Origin: Acidobacteriota bacterium
GTDB taxonomy: Bacteria > Acidobacteriota > Terriglobia > Terriglobales > Acidobacteriaceae
Direction: 5' to 3'
Assembly (NCBI GenBank): GCA_003225655.1
Contig: QIAW01000205.1
Span: 5,649-12,564 of the forward strand
DNA: 6,916 nucleotides
The translations under genes and the position numbers were made by a program. Every line of letters starts with the position of its first letter. The stretch's first letter is position 1. Shown here piece after piece: positions 1 to 5,030 of the stretch. A model generated the notes under the pieces. It saw only the letters and a program-made list of their open reading frames with translations, made no database searches and was not told where the DNA came from.

Positions 1-236
1 AGCGGCAAGTTCCACTGCCAGTCGAATACAAGGGCATAAAATTAGATTGTGGTTACAAGCTAGACATTCTTGTTGAAGATGCGGTGATCTTGGAATTGAA
101 GTGTGTCGAAAAGGTTCTTCCCATCCACGAAGCTCAATTACTCACATACTTGAAAATGACAGGCAAGAAAGTTGGCTTCATTCTTAACTTCAATGTAGCC
201 GTGCTTTCTCGTGGACTGGTGCGAAAGGTTTTATGA
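1..236 (+). CDS. GxxExxY family protein, 3' part (5' end outside window)
   Basis: Read in frame from base 3 to the TGA at 234-236, this gives 77 residues of the C-terminal part of a GxxExxY protein; the family is usually about 125 residues. Visible family motifs are LPVEYKGIKLDCGYKLD near the left edge, then ILELK and LPIHEAQLLTYLK, and near the end GFILNFNV. The family has a PDDEXK-like nuclease fold; the Asp in YKLDILVED and the Glu and Lys of ILELK would be its metal-site residues. Its cellular role is not established, and the nuclease link is from family knowledge, not shown here. The base composition is more AT-rich than the metabolic genes that follow, which suggests a separate origin. 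A repeat of the 8-bp-unit family begins one base after the stop codon. Family assignment is secure; function is open. Confidence 0.88.
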   Translation, partial: RQVPLPVEYKGIKLDCGYKLDILVEDAVILELKCVEKVLPIHEAQLLTYLKMTGKKVGFILNFNVAVLSRGLVRKVL

Positions 237-237
237 C

Positions 238-265
238 CTCCGTGTCTCCGTGCCTCCGTGGTGAA
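238..265 (+). repeat. Short CTCCGTG tandem (three 8-bp units plus TGAA)
   Basis: Three 8-bp units, CTCCGTGT (238), CTCCGTGC (246) and CTCCGTGG (254), are followed by TGAAAAG. The block lies directly between the GxxExxY stop (236) and the HMG-CoA lyase start (278). It has the same unit as the right arms of the larger elements ending at 2454 and 4616. The open frame of the lyase runs back through it to an ATG at 233, but the residues so encoded are just the repeat translated. Confidence 0.85.
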
Positions 266-277
266 AAGAATGCATGC

Positions 278-1147
278 GTGAAAATCATCGAATGTCCGCG
301 CGATGCCTGGCAGGGGCTCAAAGGCCAGATTCCCACCGGCGTCAAGGTCGCCTATCTGCGCGCGCTCATTCAAGCCGGCTTCAAGCACATTGACGCGGTT
401 TCGTTTGTCTCGCCCAAAGCCGTGCCGCAGATGGCGGATTCTGAACAGGTGCTCGAACAGCTCGATCCGCCTGATGACGTTGAGATCATCGGCATCGTGG
501 TCAATGAAAAGGGCGCGGAGCGTGCGATTGCCACTGAAGCCGTAAGCACGCTAGGCTTCCCTTACTCGCTCTCTCCTGCGTTTCTCGAAAAAAACCAGAA
601 CCAGTCGCTCGAACAAGCCATCGACATCCTGGAAAAAATCAAACTTCAAACAGATGAGAACGGATTGGAACTGGTGGTGTATATTTCCATGGCGTTTGGC
701 AATCCCTACGGTGATCTGTGGAACGAGGAAGAGGTCATCGAAGGCGTGCGCATTCTCTCTGACATGGATGTTCGCACCATCTCCCTCGCCGATACCGTGG
801 GAGTATCTTCGGCGGAAAAGATTGCTTCTATTGTGAAGCCGGTCATCGCCGAATTCGGCGGACTGGAGATCGGCGTGCATCTGCACAGCCGTCCCGAGAC
901 TTCTATGGAAAAAATTCTTGCCGCCTACGATGCTGGCTGCCGCCGCTTCGACAGCGCCATGGGCGGGCTGGGGGGATGTCCGTTTGCGCAGGACGAATTA
1001 GTGGGAAACATCGCTACCGAACGCGTGCTTGAGGCATTGGCGCTACGCGGCGAATCTGCCCCGGGCGTAAGGCCGGCCAATTTTCCAATTACAATGACGG
1101 CAGAGATTGCCGACAGGTACGGAGAGAAGAAAATAGGCGAGGACTGA
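278..1147 (+). CDS. Hydroxymethylglutaryl-CoA lyase (HMGL-like family)
   Basis: Predicted to split 3-hydroxy-3-methylglutaryl-CoA into acetoacetate and acetyl-CoA (EC 4.1.3.4), the last step of leucine breakdown. From the GTG at 278 it is 289 residues, a TIM barrel of the HMGL-like family. Counting from that start, catalytic Arg8-Asp9 lie in ECPRDAWQG, the metal-binding His201 and His203 in GVHLHSR, and Cys234 in the signature loop GGLGGCPFAQD, followed by GNIATE with Asn244. The PRDAxQG form replaces the RDGLQ of classic enzymes; I recall it from bacterial homologues such as those of Bacteroidetes. An in-frame ATG exists at 233, but it overlaps the upstream stop and its 15 extra residues translate the CTCCGTG repeat, so GTG at 278 is preferred; the ribosome site is weak. 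The hydratase 410 bp downstream fits the preceding pathway step. A related HMGL-family lyase activity remains possible. Confidence 0.88.
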   Translation: MKIIECPRDAWQGLKGQIPTGVKVAYLRALIQAGFKHIDAVSFVSPKAVPQMADSEQVLEQLDPPDDVEIIGIVVNEKGAERAIATEAVSTLGFPYSLSPAFLEKNQNQSLEQAIDILEKIKLQTDENGLELVVYISMAFGNPYGDLWNEEEVIEGVRILSDMDVRTISLADTVGVSSAEKIASIVKPVIAEFGGLEIGVHLHSRPETSMEKILAAYDAGCRRFDSAMGGLGGCPFAQDELVGNIATERVLEALALRGESAPGVRPANFPITMTAEIADRYGEKKIGED

Positions 1148-1184
1148 TTTGGAGTGGTTGCGCAAATGTTTTTGGAGGGGCGCC

Positions 1185-1338
1185 GGCTTCACAGGTTGCG
1201 GAAAAAGTCCTCGTGTGTGAAGACTTGTATCAGGGCACGAGTTTACTCGTGCCGTAAGTCGTTCAGAACGTGTTGGGCTTTAGCCCCTGTAAAATGCAAT
1301 CGGTCTCAAAAAGGACTTTTTCCTCAGCCTCTTCAGCC
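1185..1338. repeat. MITE-like element with 27-bp imperfect terminal inverted repeats
   Basis: The left arm (1185-1211) and right arm (1312-1338) are inverted copies matching at 22 of 27 positions, including an identical 12-bp core, GGAAAAAGTCCT. Inside are a perfect 9-bp-stem hairpin (GGCACGAGT at 1234-1242 pairing with ACTCGTGCC at 1245-1253) and a GGGCT-TT-AGCCC hairpin (1275-1286). The 154-bp size, inverted ends and absence of a gene suggest a non-autonomous mobile element. I see no clear target-site duplication. A short open frame across it (1154-1348) has no recognisable protein features. Confidence 0.6.
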
Positions 1339-1402
1339 GTGCTGTTAAGAACCTTTAAAAATGCGGGCTTTATTTTGATCCCTGCATAAATTATGTCCTA
1401 TT

Positions 1403-1482
1403 GCGTCGCTTGTGACGCACGGTGTGAGCCCCCGGCTTTAGCCAGGGGTAAAGGTTCTCAAGAGTTTTGGGCTTTTAGCCCC
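1403..1482. repeat. Cluster of three small hairpins (REP-like)
   Basis: Three stem-loops follow one another in the gap before the hydratase. The first is GCGTC (1403-1407) with GACGC (1414-1418). The second is CCCCGGCT (1430-1437) with AGCC-A-GGGG (1440-1448, one bulge). The third is GGGCT (1469-1473) with AGCCC (1477-1481). The last two share the GGCT/AGCC core with the hairpin at 1275-1286. I see no T-run in the usual place for a terminator. The rest of the 1339-1557 stretch holds nothing I can name. Confidence 0.5.
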
Positions 1483-1557
1483 GGCCTTTTTGAGTAGGAG
1501 ATTATTTAGACAGGCATCAAATAGCCCCTGAGGTATAGACTCCGCGACAGAAGCAAT

Positions 1558-2403
1558 ATGGAATTCAAAACACTGTTGTTCAACGAATCTGCCGGCGTGG
1601 CCGCCATCACGCTGAACCGTCCTGACAAGCGCAATGCCATCAGCCATGAATTGATTGGCGATCTGCTGCGCGCTTTGGAAGGCGCGGCGCAGGCAGAGTC
1701 CATCCGCGTCGTGATTCTGACCGGCGCAGGCAAGGCGTTCTGCTCAGGTATGGACCTCGACGATCTCAAAGCGCTCGCCGCCCGATCCCAAGCAGAAAAC
1801 GTAAAAGATTCTGAGACCATGGCGCGGCTCTTCCGCGCGATTTACCAGTTTCCCAAACCCACAATTGCCGCTGTCAATGGGGCGGCCATCGCTGGCGGCT
1901 GTGCCATCGCCACTCTGTGCGACTTTACCCTTGCCTCGCACGAGGCGAAGTTCGGCTACACCGAGGTGCGCATCGGCTTTGTTCCCGCCATCGTCTCCAG
2001 CTTTCTCATCTGGCAAATCGGTGAGAAACACGCGCGCGACCTGCTGCTCACCGGACGCATCCTCGATGCCGAAGAGGCGCATAGGCTGGGGCTGGTAAAC
2101 CAAATCCTGCCCCCGGACCAGGTCATGCCCTGCGCCCGTGAAATTGCCCGCGTGCTCATGGAAAACAGTCCAGTTTCGCTGCGCGCCACCAAAAAGCTGC
2201 TCGCCGGCTACACCCGTGACGCGCTCGAGCGCCAGGTGAGTGAAGCCATACAAGAGAATGCATGGATCCGCACCACCGAAGATTTTCGTGAGGGCATTGC
2301 TGCCTTTCTGGAGAAAGGGGAAAGTGAAAAGGTTGAGTCATCGAATCATTGTGTGATTGAGCCATTGATGGACCAATTATCCCAACTATCAATGACCCGA
2401 TGA
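1558..2403 (+). CDS. Enoyl-CoA hydratase/isomerase family protein (possible methylglutaconyl-CoA hydratase)
   Basis: A crotonase-fold enzyme acting on an unsaturated acyl-CoA thioester in the cytoplasm. Visible landmarks are LNRPDKRNAIS (19-29), the CoA/oxyanion segment AFCSGMDLDDL (60-70), AAVNGAAIAGGCAIA (104-118), and TEVRIGFVPA (135-144), whose Glu136 matches the first catalytic Glu (rat Glu144). The second catalytic acid (rat Glu164) is Asp161 in GEKHARDLLLTG. Beside an HMG-CoA lyase, the best guess is methylglutaconyl-CoA hydratase of leucine breakdown, but substrate cannot be read from sequence. The family core ends near AAFLEK (248-253). The remaining 28 residues have no family counterpart and mostly translate the repeat element 2335-2454, so the original stop was probably lost. 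The start ATG follows AGAAG (1549-1553) four bases upstream. Family is sure; substrate is not. Confidence 0.9.
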   Translation: MEFKTLLFNESAGVAAITLNRPDKRNAISHELIGDLLRALEGAAQAESIRVVILTGAGKAFCSGMDLDDLKALAARSQAENVKDSETMARLFRAIYQFPKPTIAAVNGAAIAGGCAIATLCDFTLASHEAKFGYTEVRIGFVPAIVSSFLIWQIGEKHARDLLLTGRILDAEEAHRLGLVNQILPPDQVMPCAREIARVLMENSPVSLRATKKLLAGYTRDALERQVSEAIQENAWIRTTEDFREGIAAFLEKGESEKVESSNHCVIEPLMDQLSQLSMTR

Positions 2404-2454
2404 TCCAATGAATCAATGATTCAATTCTCTGTGCCTCCGTGCCTCCGTGGTAAG
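2335..2454 (+). repeat. 8-bp-phased repeat element, 15 units, partial relative of 4457-4616
   Basis: This stretch divides without slippage into fifteen 8-bp units. They run from GAGTCATC (2335) and GAATCATT (2343) through AATGAATC (2407) and AATGATTC (2415) to GTGCCTCC (2431, 2439) and GTGGTAAG (2447). Bases 2333-2351 match the reverse complement of 2406-2424 at 16 of 19 positions, so it can fold back. Its right part, reverse-complemented, resembles the left interior of the 4457-4616 element (both hold AATTGAATCATTG). It lacks the GC-rich left arm. The last 28 codons of the hydratase overlap it. Its right end supplies the AAGAGAG upstream of the thioesterase. Confidence 0.75.
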
Positions 2455-2458
2455 AGAG
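2452..2458 (+). promoter_or_regulatory. Ribosome binding site for the thioesterase, at the repeat edge
   Basis: The purine-rich AAGAGAG ends four bases before the ATG at 2463 and begins inside the last 8-bp unit of the repeat element. It supports the 2463 start over the in-frame ATG at 2475. The repeat therefore seems to help supply the translation signal. Confidence 0.5.
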
Positions 2459-2462
2459 TCTT

Positions 2463-2888
2463 ATGAGCAAGCCAATGACCAATGAAGCTCGCCTGCGCGT
2501 GCGTTATGCCGAAACCGACAAAATGGGAGTGGTCTATCACTCTAATTTTATCGTTTGGTTCGAGATTGGGCGGGTGGAACTATTGCGCCAGCTTGGGTTC
2601 AACTATCGCGACATGGAAATCGAAGACGATTGCCATATTGCGGTTGTTGACGTCCGCTGCCGCTACAAGCTGCCGGCGCGTTACGATGATGAGATCGTGG
2701 TCCGCACCAGCTTGAAGAACGTGCGCGAGTCCCTGCTCCATTTCAGCTACCAGGTCGCACGGGCCGGCGACGACGCGCTGCTGGCGGAGGGCGAGACCAC
2801 GCACATAGCCGTAAACAGTAGGTTTGAGAAAATGCCATTGCCGGAAAAATATAAGGCGGCATTCACAGAAATATTGCATCGCAATTGA
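2463..2888 (+). CDS. Acyl-CoA thioesterase, YbgC/4-hydroxybenzoyl-CoA thioesterase type
   Basis: A single hot-dog-fold domain of 141 residues, the usual length for the YbgC family, predicted to hydrolyse acyl-CoA thioesters in the cytoplasm. The family signature is clear near the N-terminus: RYAETDKMGVVYHSNF (14-29), with catalytic Asp19 and the nearby His26, followed by WFEIGRVELLRQLG (32-45). The middle has VVDVRCRYKLPARYDDEI, the usual central strands, and the C-terminus has the family's GETTHIAV strand. It lies 59 bp after the hydratase stop on the same strand, so it may share its transcript and could act on acyl-CoA intermediates of that cluster; this is inference. Many YbgC proteins instead work with the Tol-Pal and phospholipid systems, but no tol or pal gene is visible here. 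Substrate is unknown. Confidence 0.9.
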   Translation: MSKPMTNEARLRVRYAETDKMGVVYHSNFIVWFEIGRVELLRQLGFNYRDMEIEDDCHIAVVDVRCRYKLPARYDDEIVVRTSLKNVRESLLHFSYQVARAGDDALLAEGETTHIAVNSRFEKMPLPEKYKAAFTEILHRN

Positions 2889-2951
2889 ATCTGTTAAAAG
2901 TACACTGTCATCTGGCGTCTTGATAGGGCCCGTGTTCCATTCAAGATAAAA

Positions 2952-2981
2952 ATCCGCGTTCATCTGCGTTCATCTGCGGCG
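2952..2981 (+). repeat. 10-bp tandem repeat just upstream of hutH
   Basis: Three 10-bp units, ATCCGCGTTC (2952), ATCTGCGTTC (2962) and ATCTGCGGCG (2972), are followed by AAAC. The block has the same look as the CTCCGTG repeats: three GC-rich units ending in GG then GAA. The period is 10 rather than 8. It ends 11 bases before the hutH ATG. The remaining gap from the thioesterase stop (2889-2951) shows no convincing promoter. Confidence 0.75.
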
Positions 2982-2992
2982 AAACCACATAT

Positions 2993-4450
2993 ATGCAAGC
3001 TCTTCACATTGACGGAAACTCTCTCACCCTGCGCGACCTGCGCGAAGCAGTCTATGAAAGGCGGCCCGCGTTGCTCGCGCCCGATGCTCGCCCGCGAGTG
3101 GAAAAGGCGCGCGCCGTGGTGGATGAATTGGTAGCCAACAACCAGGCGGCCTATGCCATCACGACCGGCGTGGGCAAGCTCAGCGATGTGCGCATCGCTC
3201 CTGAAGAGATTCGCGAGCTGCAAGTGAATCTGATCCGCTCACACTGCGTCGGCGTGGGCGAGCCGCTTTCCGAGGCCGAGACACGTGCGCTCATGCTGCT
3301 ACGCGCCAACTCACTGGCCAAGGGATATTCGGGAGTTCGTCCCGTAGTCATTGATACCCTCTGCGAATTGCTCAATCGCGGCCTGCATCCGGTGATTCCC
3401 TCTCAGGGCAGTGTGGGCGCCAGGGCGGCGTTTGAAGGCAAACGCATGGCCAGCGCTGAGGCAATGAAAAAGGCGCAGATTACGCCCTTGCGCCTTGAGG
3501 CAAAAGAGGCGATTTCGCTCATCAATGGCACGCAAGCCATGCTGGCGGTCGGGACCCTGGCAGTTTCCGCTGCTTTGATTCTGGTGGATTCTGCCGATGT
3601 GATCGGGGCGCTGTCGCTCGATGCGCTGCACGGAACCGATGCCGCTTTCGATGAGCGCATTCACAAGGCGCGTCCGCATCCCGGACAGGTGCGCACCGCC
3701 GAAAACTTGCGCCGCATGCTGCAAGGCAGCCAGATCCGCGAGGCGCACCGCGCCTGCACTCGCGTGCAGGATGCCTATTCCCTGCGCTGCATGCCCCAGG
3801 TCCACGGCGCGGTGCGCGACGCCCTGGCCCACTGCCGCGAGGTCTTTGAAATCGAGATGAACTCGGCGGTGGATAACCCGTTGGTGTTCACCGATAACGG
3901 CGCCGTGATCTCCGGCGGTAACTTCCATGGCGAACCGCTCGCCTTCGCGCTCGATTTTCTGGCGATTGCCCTGGCGGCGCTGGCAGGGATCTCTGAGCGG
4001 CGTCTGGAAAGACTGGTCAATCCCGCGCTCAACGAAGGCCTGCCGCCATTCCTGGCAGCAGAGGCAGGATTGAACTCCGGATTCATGATGGCCCAGGTCA
4101 CGGCCGCGGCCCTGGTCAGCGAGAACAAAGTTCTAGCCCACCCGGCATCAGTGGATTCGATTACCACCTCAGGCAACAAGGAAGATTACGTCTCTATGGG
4201 GATGACCTCTGCCATCAAGCTCAAGAAAGTCGTGCAAAACACAACCAACGTGCTGGCCATCGAAGCCATGGCCGCAGCCCAGGCGCTGGATTTTCTGGCA
4301 CCGCTGAAGACCAGCCCCCGCGGCCAGAAAGCGCACAGTGCGGTTCGCAAAGTATCCCCTTCGGTGGAAAAAGATCGGGTGCTGGCAGAGGATTTCGCAC
4401 GAGTAGCCGAGGTACTGGCGGCAGGAAAACTGGTCGAAGCTTTGAATTAG
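2993..4450 (+). CDS. hutH: Histidine ammonia-lyase homologue lacking the MIO-forming Ser-Gly (in-frame deletion)
   Basis: HutH turns L-histidine into urocanate and ammonia, the first step of histidine use. This protein has 485 residues against about 505-510 for the family, and nearly all the active site is present: Tyr54 (AYAITTGVGK), His84, Asn178 (NGTQ), Gln259, Tyr262 and Arg265 (QDAYSLRCMPQV), Phe311 (GGNFHGEP) and Glu397 (KEDYVSMG). The family reads GSVGASGDLAPL at the cofactor site. Here GSVGA (139-143) jumps straight to RAAFEGKRM (144-152). Relative to P. putida HutH numbering, landmarks are shifted by +1 before the gap and by about -17 to -18 after it, so about 18 residues are gone, including the Ser and Gly that cyclise into MIO. 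The frame continues cleanly. The enzyme should be inactive, unless this is a sequence error. No other hut genes are present. The start ATG has only a weak ribosome site. Confidence 0.9.
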   Translation: MQALHIDGNSLTLRDLREAVYERRPALLAPDARPRVEKARAVVDELVANNQAAYAITTGVGKLSDVRIAPEEIRELQVNLIRSHCVGVGEPLSEAETRALMLLRANSLAKGYSGVRPVVIDTLCELLNRGLHPVIPSQGSVGARAAFEGKRMASAEAMKKAQITPLRLEAKEAISLINGTQAMLAVGTLAVSAALILVDSADVIGALSLDALHGTDAAFDERIHKARPHPGQVRTAENLRRMLQGSQIREAHRACTRVQDAYSLRCMPQVHGAVRDALAHCREVFEIEMNSAVDNPLVFTDNGAVISGGNFHGEPLAFALDFLAIALAALAGISERRLERLVNPALNEGLPPFLAAEAGLNSGFMMAQVTAAALVSENKVLAHPASVDSITTSGNKEDYVSMGMTSAIKLKKVVQNTTNVLAIEAMAAAQALDFLAPLKTSPRGQKAHSAVRKVSPSVEKDRVLAEDFARVAEVLAAGKLVEALN

Positions 4451-4456
4451 TTCCAA

Positions 4457-4616
4457 CCGCGGAGGCGCGGAGACACGGAGGAATTGAATCATTGGGTCAT
4501 TGAGTCATTTCGCCATTAGGTAATTTTGTAATTATTCTTCAGATCGCTAATTGCTAAATGAGAAACTATCAAATTACCCAATTACCCCATTCCTCCGCGT
4601 CTCCGCGACTCCGCGG
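4457..4616. repeat. 160-bp palindromic element built of twenty 8-bp units
   Basis: Starting 6 bases after the hutH stop, the block divides into exactly twenty 8-bp units. The left arm has units such as CCGCGGAG (4457) and ACACGGAG (4473). The interior has ATT-centred units such as TCATTGGG (4489) and TCATTGAG (4497), and on the far side CCCAATTA (4577). The right arm has CTCCGCGT (4593), CTCCGCGA (4601) and CTCCGCGG (4609), then TGAA. Flanking arms 4456-4482 and 4591-4617 are inverted copies at 25 of 27 positions. The dyad centre is between 4536 and 4537, and paired units stay in register. It would form a long hairpin in RNA or single-stranded DNA. No open frame is supported. Confidence 0.8.
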
Positions 4617-4715
4617 TGAAATTTCTTCACCAGCGCGGTGGCGGTAAAGCGCGTGATTATCACTCTGATATCAAAACGCTGATTTCCTGGGGAATTGGGT
4701 CATCATTAGGTCTTA

Positions 4716-4744
4716 GCATTCCAGAATGCCGGGGCGCCAGCCCC
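4716..4744. repeat. Two adjacent hairpins, REP-like
   Basis: GCATT (4716-4720) pairs with AATGC (4725-4729) across a CCAG loop. GGGGC (4731-4735) then pairs with GCCCC (4740-4744) across GCCA. The second is followed by TGTCTTT. The same GCCCCTGT end occurs after the hairpin at 1275-1286, so the two may be of one family. It lies 266 bases beyond the hutH stop, too far for an obvious hutH terminator. Confidence 0.45.
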
Positions 4745-5000
4745 TGTCTTTGAAATCTTGATTTCCGTCAGGATGAACGCGGACCCTTCCCGCAAGCCGC
4801 TCATGAATCATGAATACGGATCAGGCAGGTCTTTCATTGCTGGGGACGCCGAGTCACGCGAAGATCCACCGGCACGCCGGAGAAGCTTCGGCCGCGAGTT
4901 CCTCATGGGCTCTGTTCTCCAGAAACGCTGCAAACCCTGCCAGCTAGGGTATAATAAGTCTCTTGTCTTCAATGTTTTACGGCCTATTTGCCTAGCATGC

Positions 5001-5023
5001 AAGGGGGGTGGGGGCCTCCCCTT
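5001..5023 (-). terminator. Weak candidate terminator stem after dppC
   Basis: On the minus strand, eight bases past the dppC stop, AAGGGG (5023-5018) can pair with CCCCTT (5006-5001). The stem is short and no T-run follows, so this is only a weak candidate for the end of the permease transcript. Confidence 0.2.
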
Positions 5024-5030
5024 CAAAGCC

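Larger units (their letters stand above)
4617..5030. other. Non-coding stretch between convergent hutH and dppC
   Basis: No gene is supported here. An open plus-strand frame from 4758 runs on into dppC as its antisense and shows no domain. The stretch holds the paired hairpins at 4716-4744, a small CCGGC-AC-GCCGG palindrome (4869-4880), a perfect TATAAT (4950-4955) without a good -35 box, and a GC-rich stem near the dppC end. Otherwise I see nothing recognisable in it. Confidence 0.6.

Noticed and set aside
233..277. ATG at 233 as the start of the HMG-CoA lyase
   Set aside because: It overlaps the upstream stop, and the 15 added residues are a translation of the CTCCGTG repeat; the conserved protein begins at KIIECPRD after the GTG at 278.
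1154..1348. Small plus-strand open frame of 64 codons
   Set aside because: It runs through the inverted-repeat element and ends just past its right arm, has no ribosome site, and its Arg/Cys-rich translation looks like translated repeat.
1507..1539. Promoter for the hydratase from TAGACA (1507) and TATAGA (1534)
   Set aside because: The hexamers are individually reasonable, but the spacing of 21 bp is too long for a standard sigma-70 promoter.
2920..2948. Promoter for hutH built on TTGATA (2920-2925)
   Set aside because: The -10 candidates at correct spacing (AAGATA or nearby) match the consensus poorly, so I cannot support a promoter call.
3311..3928. Minus-strand open frame of 205 codons inside hutH
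   Set aside because: It is the antisense shadow of a strongly conserved hutH reading frame in GC-rich sequence; its His- and Gly-rich translation has no family features.
238..4616. The repeats as a CRISPR array
   Set aside because: The units are only 8 or 10 bp, contiguous and degenerate, with no constant repeat separated by unique spacers, and no cas genes are present.
5001..5020. G-quadruplex in the G-rich run
   Set aside because: Only two G-runs are present before the sequence turns C-rich, so four tracts are not available in a short span.
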